DNA of 33,300 nt. It comes from Saksenaea vasiformis B4078 (Eukaryota; Mucoromycota; Mucoromycetes; Mucorales; Saksenaeaceae). Below, piece after piece: positions 20,407 through 31,900 of this stretch (positions are counted from its first letter, which is position 1; each line of letters starts with the position of its first letter). The translations under genes and the position numbers were made by a program. The stretch lies in assembly GCA_000697055.1 (NCBI GenBank), contig JNDT01001574.1, positions 1 to 33,300 of the forward strand. Reading direction: 5' to 3'. The notes under the pieces are model-generated. The model searched no databases. It was not told where the DNA came from and worked only from the letters and a program-made list of their open reading frames with translations.

Positions 20407-20880
20407 AAGGTAAAAAAAGCCTTGTTGCGTTTTTTTTGTTTTCGCTAAAGAAGAAAGTTACGAGTTTCTCGTAAATTTGCACCGGCCAAAAAGAAAAAGA
20501 AAGTTTTTTTTTTCTTTGCTTTCTCTTTTTTTTTTTTTTTTCTGTTGTAAAAAGAAAAAACCAAAATCCCTTTGTTTTCAACCGTTTGCTTTCTATTAAC
20601 AAAGGTGAAAAGACAAAGAACCCAAAAAAGTGAAAAGGGAAAGTAAGAAGAGAAGAAAAAAAAAAGGGGAAAAAGAAAAAAATGTATCCTTTTTCTCTCT
20701 TTCCCTCTCTCTCTGTGAACTTTTTTTTTTTTTTACAACTTAAAAAAAATAACTCTATTATAAAATGAATACTGTACTTCCATTACTTCATTCTGATTCG
20801 CTATTCTAAAACTCAGCAAATAAGTGTTTGCCGCTTCGCCACCTTTTTTCCCGTCCAGTGTTTATTTTCTGCACGTGGGT
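20407..20880. other. homopolymer-rich spacer between two minus-strand genes
   Basis: Long T and A runs (for example ~20528-20541 and ~20721-20734) and purine/pyrimidine tracts. It should contain the promoter of the 19618-20406 gene and the 3' end of the glycosidase gene. A minus-strand AATAAA (TTTATT at 20861-20866) lies just beyond the glycosidase stop and is a candidate polyadenylation signal. Confidence 0.55.
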
Positions 20881-23391
20881 TTAAACTTGTGTGGTTTGGA
20901 TACATACACCTTCCAGGCTAAATTCTAATAATGATGATGATGTCTTCTCTTTTACCCACCAACGTAATATCCAATAACTATCATTCATACTTTCTCCTTC
21001 CCAATAACCATCACTTAGTGTTACTTTGGTACCATCTATAGGAAAGTAACATTGAGGAACGTGTACTTCTGTTGCCGCTGCCGTTGTTGCTGTTGTTGTT
21101 GTTGCCATTGTTTCTTCTTTGTGATTGTCATTTCTATAGCTGAAGTGATAGAATGCGCGTTGATTGAAAGTGGGTGGTGTATATTCCATTGATAATGGGA
21201 TTCCCGTGATTTTTCGTGTATGAGGTCGATGAAGACTTGGGATCTCTCGTACATTCATTATCATCCTCCTCCTCCTCCTATCGTCTATCTTGCTAGTGAT
21301 ATCTTCTTTTAATGTACTGCTACTTGAACTTGTATCAAGGTAGCTGTCAACCCATGTCGCGTCGGAAATCTTGGTATCGGAAACAATTACCTTCTCCTTC
21401 TTCTTTTTCTTCGTCGTGATAGGCTTTGCTGTAGTTGATTGCCATATGCTTAAATCTTCGCCGTTCCACAAATCTCCCCAGAATGAATGATTGTCGGGCA
21501 TATAATGCCAAATCGCGTAATTGAGCAGGTTACTTTCTACCGCATGGATACTCGCGTCCATCGCCTTATTTTGAGGCGCCTCAGGATCATTCATATCCGC
21601 CGTTCCTTCCGTCAATGGTTCATAAAATAAAGACGAAAGACATGACCACAACCATTGAAGACTCTTGGATTTCCCTGTTTCCATGTCATATGGAATACCA
21701 ATTTCACCAATAAGACAAGGATAATCACCAATCTTCTCTAATCCTTCTTGTCGGATGGTCTCTAGTTGATCCACAAAGCATTGTCGAATGGCCTTTTCAC
21801 CTAGTCGAAGGGCACGCAGATAACGTAACGGTCCTGTTCCATATTTACCACGATGAAGATTGATAAAATCAAAGTTGTAATTGGTCCATTTCTTCTTCAC
21901 CAACGTCAGACCATCATACCAATGGGGAGAATACACCAATCGATCAAGAGAAGATGGAATTGAAGGAGGTGCTTCCAGTACAGGAGGTTGAACAAAAAGA
22001 ATAGCTTCTGGATGTTCCTTTCGGATAGTTGCCGCATAAGCCTTTAGGTATTCCACCCAGTACTGATGATATTCGGTTGCTTCTCCCGTAACAGGGTTGG
22101 TAGTAAAGTAATGGGGAAGGAGTAACGTCTCTGTTGCTTTGTCCCATACCCCATGCAATGCCCATATACATCCTGCTGGCCATGTCTCTGGACGTTGCCA
22201 TCCAAACGTAGCACATGCTTCTTGCAACTCTTCTTCTGTCATCCAGGCTTTCACTCCCTCTGGATCCACAAGTCGATCGCCTGTTTTCTTAGGACCGGAC
22301 CATCCAAACGTCCATTCGCCGACTGTGGTTGGTATGCCGGAAGCTAGCTTCATTCCTTGATACGCTGTAGGCATCAACGCCATCTTGAAGTCCAAGTCAC
22401 TCTCGCTCAGTTTGTCAAGATTAGGTACGCCAAGATATCCTTTTCCAGGCTCGTTCATACTGTCATAACCAATCACAACCGTATCATGAAGTCCTTCCTT
22501 TCGGATTCGACTGGCTACTGCCGAAAAGGCATTGAAATAATGTGTTTGAAGATAGTCTTGCACATGCACTCCGTTAACAACACATTTTGGTGCATAGATT
22601 TTGCCCGCAAAGAAGAGCGTGAACATGGTTGATGCTGCTAGCTTTTGATAATTTGTGTTCCACACCATCTTGGGGAATTCATCCTTCGTGGGGTACGTAT
22701 TATGCACAATAGCTGCATTCGTTGCCGTAAAATGCAATGGGTTGAGCCCAACGAGAGCATGTGTCCAACCCGGATGTCCTGAGCCACCACAATGCCGAGA
22801 CCACTTTTTTTTTTTGGGTGTGGTAATACAGAAAATCAGCAGGTCTTCACCACATGGCCCTTTTTGCTTTTGGCTATGAGCTTACCGCATCTTGATGTGG
22901 ATCAATAAACACCTTCAGTTCATATGCTTGACATTTCTTCAACAGTTCCGCAATATAATCTAAATACTCTTGATCATAGATGCCTCTATAAAAGAAGAAC
23001 AAAAAGAAGCAACCAAGAGAAGAAAGAAGAATATAGAAAAATCCCCGTAGGTATAAAATATCAGTAACAGGTAAGAAAAAAGACGTTGAAAATAAAAATA
23101 AAAAACACCAGGTACGCACGGTCCTTTATGTTCTATGGCTTCCCAGGTAACGATGAACCGCACCAAGTTAAAGCCCAAGTTGACCAACCGTTGCAAATGC
23201 TCATCTGCTTCATCCAAGGGAAATGGTCGACCAACAAAATTCACATTTCTGTCATAATCTTCCCAAAATCCCTTCTCTTCATGAGATGGTAGACCAATAG
23301 GAAGTTTGGTTCCGCCACCAAGATTAACCGCTCGGAAGAGTACTGTTCTCTGTGTGTCTCGCTCAACAAACCAACGTCCGTTCAAATCCAT
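20881..23391 (-). CDS. GH5 sterylglucosidase / EGCrP2-like glycosidase
   Basis: Spliced product of 764 residues from 23391-23120, 22985-22886 and 22803-20881; introns are 134 and 82 nt. The start MDLNGRWFVERD leads into a GH5 TIM barrel with FRAVNLGGGTKLP, FNLVRFIVTWEAIEHKGPG, FIDPHQDAWSRHCGGSG, GYDSMNEP (acid/base Glu about residue 242) and CLIGEIGIP (nucleophile Glu about 491). These blocks fit the endoglycoceramidase-related branch that includes fungal EGCrP1 (glucosylceramide) and EGCrP2 (steryl glucoside). Size and sequence favour the EGCrP2/sterylglucosidase side, but substrate is not proven. No signal peptide is evident, consistent with an intracellular enzyme. After the barrel comes a Lys/Ser/Arg-rich insert (from about residue 590) and a C-terminal beta-type region ending QTTQV. 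The second intron ends in ten A then G before TGG. Confidence 0.87.
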
Positions 23392-24264
23392 AGTTGAAAG
23401 ATAAAGTTATGTTCGCCCCACTGAAAAGGAAACCCCGTTGATGCTGGTATGCTGCGTGACCCTCAACCTCACCAGGGTCTTCTTATAGGCAGGACTAAAT
23501 GCAAATATTTGTTAAAAATTATTCCTTATAGTAGAAAAATGTTAATGATAAACAATAAACAAAAAATTGCTTTTGCTTTTTGTTAAATTCCACCCTTGGT
23601 TTCAGGCATTGGGATGGGGTTTTTTGGAACTACTGTAGAACATGACTGTAAAACCTTTTTCCGTTTTGAAACTGTCATACCCGGATATTTTTTTTTGATC
23701 TCAAAGTTTCAAAGATATGATATGATGATCTCGGGAAAAAGAAAAACACTTTTTCTAACTTTGCCTATTGAACCTTTTCCCCAACCATACGAAGTTATTG
23801 CTAAGGAAGAGATATTCGCTAAATAACAATCATAACAACGACCCAACATCTACTGACGGGCTACTTGGGTTCCACAGAGAAAAAAGTTGATATGGTGTAA
23901 TACGTAATAGTAGTAGCAGTAGCAGTAGTACTAGTACTATTTACTACAGTGTAAAGGAGTTGCACGAACCAAGCAAACCATGTTCCACTCGGGAGAAATG
24001 ATTATCTTCCTCCACCAAGGTTTTGACCTTTTTAAGGTCGTGCAACGGTTTACGGTTAATGAATTTCTCTGGCTGGATCAAATCTGTCGGGAAACAAAGC
24101 CTGTCATAATATACTCTTCGGAAAAAGCAATTAGGAGACGCATGACTACCGGCGTTCGCTTGGTCATCCATTAAAAAAGTTACAAGCTAAAGTGTGTGTT
24201 AAGGAAATTAGTTCTGCCTGAATTAATCAAATTGCATTAAGAGATGATATAACGCCATATCGTC
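23392..24264. other. divergent intergenic region with a small minus-strand ORF
   Basis: This is the shared upstream region of the glycosidase (-) and asparagine synthetase (+) genes. It includes a TAG/TAC trinucleotide-rich stretch near 23908-23945. A minus-strand ORF (24171-23944, 75 codons, start MDDQANAGSH) has fairly protein-like composition, but I recognise no family; an overlapping + strand ORF (23980-24174) is equally open. Either could be chance. Confidence 0.35.
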
Positions 24265-24272
24265 TATAAAAA
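24265..24272 (+). promoter_or_regulatory. TATA box of the asparagine synthetase gene
   Basis: TATAAAAA lies 40 bp before the ATG at 24312, a close but workable spacing for a TATA-driven start with a very short 5' leader. The leader contains GAAACATG at the start codon. Confidence 0.55.
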
Positions 24273-24311
24273 GGAAACATTGATCTAAGGCGTTTGCAAA
24301 GTAAACGAAAC

Positions 24312-26779
24312 ATGTGTGGTTTTTCAGCCTACTTCCACTTTGACTCTACTGGTCGCGAAGTCCCTGAGAACGCGTTCCCCCGTCTGGATCTTGATACATC
24401 GCTGGAGCTCTTACATCACCGTGGTCCTGATTCTACTGGCAAATACATTTCTGAGGATGGACGTTGTGGTAAACATTACCCCCACATTTTCGCGGCAACT
24501 AGGTTGTAATTAAGTTTTTTTTTTTTTTGGTATTTCAGGCCTTGGCCATGCCCGTTTATCAATTATTGATCTGGAGGGAGGTCAACAACCTTTATCGGAC
24601 GAAAGTGGAAAGATCCATGCTGTGGTTAATGGTGAACTATATGATCATGAAAGAATTATGGGAGATCTGAAAGACCGAGGTCATGTCTTCAAAACAAAGA
24701 GCGACAGTGAAATTGCAGTACATCTGTAAGCCGTTCAAATAAATGAATGACTGAATGCTACATACTAACATGATTCTTTCATAGGTATGAGGATTATGGA
24801 TTATCGTTTGTCGAACATCTCCGTGGTGAATTTGCCATCTGTATCTGGGATTCCAAGCGCAAGAAATTTATAGCTGCTCGTGATCGCTTCGGAATCAAGC
24901 CGTTGTATTACACCGTTGTGAATGGCACCCTGTTGTTGGCAAGCGAAATGAAGGCCTTTTTGCCCATGGGATGGAAGCCTGAATGGGATATTGACAGTAT
25001 CGTGAACAATGGTTCTATGTTTGATTACAGAACGTGTTTCAAAGGAGTTAACAAGGTACGTTGCACAAGTACGAATGGAAACTGTTTCTCTTACCATAAA
25101 CCGATCTAAAGCTTCCTCCTGCGCATTATCTTGCTGCCACTACGACTGGTACAATTGAAGTACGACAGTACTGGGATGCTGACTATCCGGATAAAACGGT
25201 GAAGGAGACGCGAAGCATTGAAGAAATGATACAAGGTGTTCGTGAACAACTCATCGAAGCGGTCAGGCTCCGACTGAGAGCAGACGTGCCCTTGGGTATC
25301 TATCTGAGTGGCGGTATCGACAGTTCAGCTATGGCTGGCATAGCAACCCATTTATTGCGGGAAAAGGATCCAAATGCAAAAATACACGCTTTTTCAATCT
25401 CTTTCACAGGTAAAAAAAAGAAAAAAAAAGTTCATAGTGCATTCATTGTACGACATGAAAGACTAACGGAGTGTTCATCTAGGCGGCGGAAAGTTTGATG
25501 AAGGCCCTATCGCCGAAAGAACGGCTGAATTCTGCAATGCTGTTTTCCATAAGATGGCTGTAACAGAAGACGAGCTTGTCGAATCATTTGATGATTCCGT
25601 CTGGCATACCGAACTGCCACATTTCAACTTGAACGCTGTGGGCAAATTCTTGCTTTCCAAACTTGTGCGTGACAATAATTACAAGGTTGTCCTCACGGGA
25701 GAAGGGGCCGATGAACATTTTGCAGGCTACAATTTCTTCCAGATTGACTACTGCCGTGAACCCGATCTGGCTCTACCCGAAAACTTCAAATTCAGTGAAA
25801 CTGAGAGAGCGCGGAAGTTTAAGCAGCTGGAAGAAGAAGGGCTAAATGTCAGCTGGATGGCACAGAAACACTACGACTTGAGCAGTAAAGCTACCACAGC
25901 CATGGTAAATGGAAACACTTCACATATCACACTTGGTATTGTGTTTTCGCCATCACCCGATATCTTCACAGAAGAGGTTATCGATACTTATGGTCATCCC
26001 GACCCTCCTCGAGCTGCCGTGGAAAGTCTCAACGGTATGGCCCGTCAAAAAGCAATCACGAAATGGCATCCGCTCCACACTGCACTGGTAAGACCCGCTC
26101 CTGTGGTTTATTATTATCGGTTCTCACGCAGAAACAGTATGTCGAAAGCCGTACGTTCCTCGGAAATTACCTGTGTAATTCCCTCGGTGATCGAAGTGAG
26201 ATGGCCCATTCAGTAGAAGCAAGAACTCCATTTATGGATCACGTCTTATGCGAATATGTCAATAACCTCCCACCGTAAGTCAAAACATCGGAGAATCATC
26301 CTTGATCTCGTCTTTTGACCTTTGTCTTATTCCAATCTTTTTTTTTTTAAAAAAAAAAAAAGCTCTGTAAAGGTTCGAGGGATGGAAAGTGGCGAACTGA
26401 TTGAAAAGGTAAGACAAACCTGCAAACTTAGTTTATCTAACAATCTCCCAAAAAAAAGTGGATTTTGAAGGAGGCTGTGAAACCGTTCATTACAGAGGAA
26501 TTGTACAACAGAACCAAGCACCCTTATGTCGCCCCACCTTCCCAAGGAAAAGACGTCCCTGTCATGACTCTGATACAAGAGAAGTTGACCCGAGAAAACG
26601 TAGAAAAGCTAGGATTTATCAGCTGGAAGGCCGTACAAGATATCAAGACAGCGTTCCGAGATACAGGAAACCCAAAGCACTACAGGAACCTACTGATACT
26701 GTGCTCTTATGTCGTCCTTTCTCAAAGATTTGCTGTGCCTCCCTATGCCGGTGGTGCGTATGTTACTGCTCAACGTTAA
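24312..26779 (+). CDS. asparagine synthetase, glutamine-hydrolysing
   Basis: Eight exons encode 675 residues: 24312-24468, 24539-24725, 24785-25055, 25112-25409, 25483-26087, 26132-26274, 26363-26408 and 26459-26779. All introns are GT-AG, 44-88 nt, and the frame holds throughout. The enzyme makes asparagine and glutamate from aspartate, glutamine and ATP. The N-terminal class II glutaminase domain starts MCGFSAYF, with nucleophile Cys2, then LLHHRGPDS, GHARLSIIDL, VNGELYD and RDRFGIKPLYY. The synthetase domain has the ATP pyrophosphatase loop SGGIDSS (271-277), LTGEGADEHFAGY and MAHSVEARTPFMDH. It is longer than yeast or human enzymes (about 560-570), closer to a longer AsnB-like fungal type. 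The second and fourth introns contain CTAAC branch sites. Exons 7 and 8 follow oligo-A-AG acceptors. All hallmark residues are intact, so it is probably functional. Confidence 0.92.
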
Positions 26780-26823
26780 ACACGAAAATATAAAACAACG
26801 GTAGCTCTTGTAAATTACAACGA

Positions 26824-26829
26824 AATAAA
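26824..26829 (+). terminator. polyadenylation signal of the asparagine synthetase gene
   Basis: AATAAA lies 44 bp after the stop codon. The inferred end of the LINE chain on the other strand begins at about 26903, so the gene's 3' end and the LINE tail nearly meet. Confidence 0.6.
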
Positions 26830-26902
26830 TGTCAATCATGAAAAGGATAACAGTACGACCCTTTTATCTTTTATGATGACCTGAACCGCTCAAAGCAAAG
26901 AG

Positions 26903-27640
26903 ATTTTTGTATTGTAATTCTTTTATTAGGAATTGAGAACCCCTTTTACAACGATAGTGCTATTTCTGCAAAGTCTAGGATATTGAAGCCAATTAAAAGA
27001 GGAGAAGGGGACAGTAAATAGAAATTAAACAGAGAAGACAAGGAACAATTAGAGATCTAGGGGAAGCCGGGGAGGGAAAAAATTGTCGAGTGATAACGAG
27101 CATGTGCGCGCTGAAGAGCGGCTAAGGCTATATCAAGGGATCAGGTAATAACATCAAAAACGCATCGCCAACGTTGTTGCCATATGGTTGCAAGGAGTAG
27201 GCCGAGGACCGGGCTACACATCTGCAGTGAGACTGTGTATAAATCTAGAAGTGCCAGTGAGGAACAGGCCATCCCACACTCTGTCAGGAGCTACCGTCGA
27301 ATGCGATAGATCGAACTACCTAGAGCTCGTTGCTAGAAGATCCATTTAGGTGGGCATTCTACTATAAAACGTATGTCTATCTCCACACAGTGTGTACGGA
27401 CAGGGCAGATAGGAGACTTGGATTTTTGAGCCATCCACCGATGTAATCTGGAGCGTATGGACAGCTCGTTGATAAGTAATCGGCACTGTGAGGTATTGAC
27501 ATACTGAATTGAAACTCTAAAAGTAAAGAGATAGATCCTATAGGAAGCACCCTGTGACGATATATTGAGATTGAGATCTCCAAAGAAGAAATCACCCATT
27601 AGAGTGGTGTTGGAGAAAACTGGCCAGTTTGGCATAGTCG
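26903..27640 (-). mobile_element. LINE 3' fragment A (5'-truncated)
   Basis: On the minus strand, ORF2 C-terminal homology runs from about 27485 to 27050. It includes LSIRSRLHRW, then SPIC...VECPPKW (zinc-finger-like), then LGLLLATIWQQRWRCVFD, and an end like ARYHSTIFSLPGFP. Frames shift between blocks, so it is non-coding today. After the ORF end comes about 150 bp of UTR and a tail AATTACAATACAAAAA (minus strand, about 26918-26903). The exact 5' limit is unclear; I place it before 27640. It ends about 125 bp from the asparagine synthetase stop codon, in the opposite orientation. Confidence 0.75.
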
Positions 27641-27677
27641 TGTAAAAATCCTTTTTGTTTGAGTAAGTCCCCCCTTT

Positions 27678-28148
27678 CTTTTTTGTATGAATGATAATAT
27701 TTATTTGGATGTGAACTGTTGATAAGTAAAAACGAGATAAACGCGGGAATCGTTGAGGTCGTTGTTTATTCTTCGAGGTGAAGATCGGGCTTAATTGTGC
27801 CTGTCTTCTCTCTGATATAGCTTATCAACGTGGCTTATAATAAAAACTTTTCACTAACTATGCTCCGCGCTAATTGCTATTCAATATAGCTTCAGCAACA
27901 CTTATGTTTTAATGTCAGACATGACAGGATGCATCGATCCAGTAGAAGAGATAGAGAAGAAACAAGGAAGAAACTACTTAAAGGGGAAGAAAGGTCAAAG
28001 AGAGACTATTCTATAGAGGGTCGGGTGATGGCGGGAAATGTGGCAGGTGTATAATGAGAGATAAAGGAAAACAAAGCTGCCATCGCCGCGTCAGGATGCC
28101 CTACGACGTTGTCAAAAATGTAGGGCCAATGCTGTTGCCGGATGACAG
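27678..28148 (-). mobile_element. LINE 3' fragment B (5'-truncated)
   Basis: The minus strand opens directly within the ORF2 end with VIRQQHWPYIFDNV, followed by an ALFSFISHYTPATFPAITRP-like C-terminus that stops at 28008-28006. This is the same C-terminal block as in copies A, C and D, so B lacks everything upstream. Its 3' part is longer than in the others (about 330 bp to a possible tail TTCATACAAAAAA at about 27692-27678) and may hold extra sequence. Confidence 0.65.
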
Positions 28149-28779
28149 CTTTTTTGTATGTTGCAATTTACAAGGGTTTTGCCCATGTTAAAGACTATAG
28201 GTGAGAGAAAAGAGAAACGGGGCGCGAGTAATCATCTGAGAAAAAGGAAGGAAGAAGAGAGAGAAAAATAAAGAGCAGTACGAAAGGAAAATATAGCTAG
28301 AAACAGGTCAAAGGTCTGGTGGATTGAAAGGAGGAAATGTGCCTAATGTATAACGCCGAGACAATGACTGCACGGAGTTGATGGCGGCTGATAGTGATCC
28401 AGGTTCTTCGTCGAAGATGCAACGCCAGTGCTGTTGCCAGACGATGGCTAAAATGAGCCCCAAGACTGAGTATGACTCGCTATCTAATACTGGTGTCATA
28501 CCCGGCATACTGAGCAGAAGGAGTCCATGCCAAACACGTTCTGGCGACTCAGAAACATGTGGTAAGGAAAACCCTGTCAATGCGACTTGCCAAAAATGCC
28601 ATTTCTGCGGGTATGCAACGGTAAAATGATAGGCAATGTCAATGGAGTTGTGGCAGATAGGGCAAGTGTGCCAGATGACAGCGAGGAGGAGGCCAAGTAT
28701 ATTGCCCACCTCGGGAGTAACTATCTTGGTCCTATTGGACTGATCCACAGGTAATAATGCATCCCATAGACGGTCTTGA
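28149..28779 (-). mobile_element. LINE 3' fragment C, composite
   Basis: A 163-codon minus-strand ORF (28799-28308) is a chain of ORF2 C-terminal pieces. Residues ~8-44 (KYQDRLWDALLP to LGLLLAVIWH) match the penultimate block. At T45 (about 28667) it switches to a second copy starting with the zinc-finger block CPICHNS, which continues to YSVLGLILAIVWQQHWRCIF and the C-terminus. So two truncated copies are fused in frame. The finger has Tyr where the other copies keep the final Cys (HFTVAY versus HFFVTC). The 3' tail is like TTGCAACATACAAAAAA (about 28165-28149). The first ATG of this ORF lies in the tail of copy D. Confidence 0.75.
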
Positions 28780-28912
28780 TATTTTTTGTATTGATTCATT
28801 TTATTAGAGGATTGATAGTTGCCTCTATTGTCTAGCTAGAACTAACGGAGAGTATGGATGATAAGAAAAAACAGAGAAAGCGAGAAAGAGAACATGTCAT
28901 GGTGTAACTAAT

Positions 28913-31900
28913 CTAGTGGGGCCTTGGGAGGTAGTCAGGGAAGGAAGTCGGGTGATAGCGGTTACGTAGTTGTCGGAAGAGTGCCACTGCAGTGGAGTGT
29001 CGCCACGGGAGCTCGTCAAAAACGCACTGCCAATGACATCGCCAAATAGTGAGGAGTATTAGACCAAGTAAACTGAAGAGAGCATGTGCATTTGGCGGAA
29101 GTGGTTCGGCAAGAAAAAGGTGTTTCCACAACATTTCGAGTGTTGATATCACTGATGACAGTTGTACGTCTGACAACGCGGTGAGCCAGAAAGCCCATTT
29201 CGGTGCGCATGTAACAAAGAAATGCCAGTCGGTGTCAGGCTCACTGTTGCAAATTGGGGAGAGAGGGGATGGGTGTCGGTGGGGAATCCAACGATGCAGG
29301 CGGGATCGTATGGGAAGTCGGTCTGTCAGCAGGCGCCACCATATGGTTCGAGAATGGTGCGGTATAGGCAGGGACCAGAATAATCTTCAAGCTTTTGAAG
29401 TTAGCAGCAGAGAAGTATCAGTCGCCCATTGGGGACGGGAACGGGAGACCACAGCCTGTGATGATTGTGCTTTGCCCCAGAAACGGCATAGTCCATGTGG
29501 TCGAGCTTGCCCAATACTTGTTTTGGTTTTGCTGCTACTATCGACTGTCCAGTGAGAAAAAACCGTCGATAGGTTATTGCTAGTAGATGTTGATGCAGTG
29601 AGACGGCGCATAAATCCAGCTTCAATTTTTGTTTGAATGGCTGGGTGCCACTTGAGTTGTCCCATGTCTAGCCATTGCAATATTTTCTGCAGTATCCGGC
29701 GAGTTGGTGGCTCGTAGGGATAAAAAAGGATGTCCGAATGGTTGTTATGCTCTAGGAGTGTATCAACTGTATGAATAATCGGGATGCGTTGTAAGTGTTG
29801 GCCTGTAGAACCATTCTGCAAGGCGACCCTTAGTGGTAATCCAAGAAGAATTTTGCTTGGCCACTGAGAGTGGATGGAGAGTTCTGGGAGAGTCAAGACA
29901 AGTCGACATAAGAGCGCTAGCTGTGGGATCCGTCGTAGTCGGTTCCTAAAGCTCTTTGGTTGCATCAAGAAGTCGATGAAGCTATGATCGCAGTAGAATC
30001 GAAGAAAAGAGCGAATGAGCGGATTAATAAAGAGAATGGATTCGTCGGGATTATCTCGGACAAGGCGTTGCAAATATATCAAGTGGAGTGCGAGGTGTTG
30101 TTGGTGGATATTTACGAGTCCCACATCGCCTGTCTTTTTACTCTGACATAAGAGTGACCATGATGGGGCGGGAAAGAAAGGTACCAGAAACGAGCGAATA
30201 AGGCGTTGATATCGTGTCAGCCATTCCTCTGGGGCTACTACCACTCGTAAGACATGCCAAAACCGCGACAGAATGAGTGAGTTAGCAATGATCGCCTTGC
30301 CTTGAATCGATAATGGCGCTGTTTCATTATATCCACATGGCGAGCGATTTTTGCATAAATACCATCGAGAAACCGTTGGAGTTGTGTCCGCGTAGAATGT
30401 ACGGGATATCGTAGATATATCAGAGATTCGTTGCAACGGTTGTCATGCCAAGGAATGTTGAGTCGTTCCAGCAGCTGTATCCATTCACTGTGGGTTGTAC
30501 CAGCAAGGGAGAAAACCGACGTCTTCTGCAAGTCGAGTCGCGCGTTTGAAGCTGCCCCATGTTGAGAAAAGATCTAGGAGTGGTTGTCATTCACTTGTGC
30601 TTCAAAGAAACACTAAGAGATCATCGGCATAGGCTAGGCATTTAACGCTGGTAGCATTAGAGCTTCTGGGGAATGGTACTCCCTGTACTGTCGTGGAAGC
30701 GAGGATCGACCGTAGCATTGGTTCAAACACTAAATTGAACAGAAGCGGTGATAGAGGATCACCTTGCCGGAGCCCCCGCCTTTGCGGTAGGGTGGGAGCT
30801 AGCCATCCATTAATTGATATGGAGATATCGGTCCCAAAGGATAAGGAACTGATGGCGTCAACCAATTGGACTGGTATACCGAAGCAATTTAACCCCTGCC
30901 GTAAATAATCAGGATGAACCCGATCATATGCCTTTTCTTGATCAAAAAGAACCCCTACTGCGGGGAGGTCTGACATGTGGGACTGGAAATGAGCCATCAA
31001 CGTTTGCATTGTCCATCCGTTGTCACTGATGAGGCGGTTCCGAAGGATCCCAGTATGATACGGGTTGATCAGTTGCGGTAATACTTGGTTGAGCCGATTG
31101 GCAAGCAGTTTAGTAAAGATTTTGGCATCTATGTTGATCATGGAGAGCGGTCTCTAATTCGAGAGTAGTTGGGGGTCGCCCTTCTTGAATAGAAGCACCA
31201 TTCTAGTTTGCGTCCATGAGACTGGAAACTTGCCGTGGAGAGCATCCTGAACGACCTTGAGCATCAGTTCTTGATATTGCTTGTGACTATGGACCAAATG
31301 TTTGTGTAATTCAAAAGGGAGACCGTCTAATCCCGGACTTTTGCCTGAGGGAGCATGCGTAATAATACTTAGCAGGTCATCCTTTGATGGATCCCGGATT
31401 AGCTCATGTTGTGAGTGCTTGTCTAGACAGGCGTCTGTTGGAATTGCATCTAATAGGCTCTGTACTGCCCTTTGGTTGATATCTTCTGTAGCATACAGCT
31501 TTCCATAAAAATTGCGTGCCTCGGCGAAATCGCGCCCATTGTGACAGCAGTATGGCCAGTATCTGGGTTATGTATTGCAGAAATGGTCTGTTGTCGCTGG
31601 CGTTGTTTGAGTATACAAAAAAAGTACTTGTTACTGCGCTCTCCTTTTTCATGCCACCGTGTGGCTGTTTGCAATAGTAATCGTTGTGTTTCCTCCTGCA
31701 TTTGTTCATTCAGCTGTAGTTCGATGCGGCGCAGTTCTTCGCTATGCTGTGCTGTTGTGTTGGCATCTACTGTTCGTGCTAATGCTACTTGTCGTCTTTG
31801 CTGCAAGTCTCTGACCGTTTCCTTCCAATTTTTCTGCTTCCGTTGTGCAAAAAGAATAGCCACCCATTTGATGACCTCTTTGAGCTGATCCCATTGGATT

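Noticed and set aside
27333..27635. 100-codon minus-strand ORF as an independent gene
   Set aside because: Its second half is LINE ORF2 C-terminal sequence (LSIRSRLHRW, VECPPKW), so it is part of LINE fragment A.
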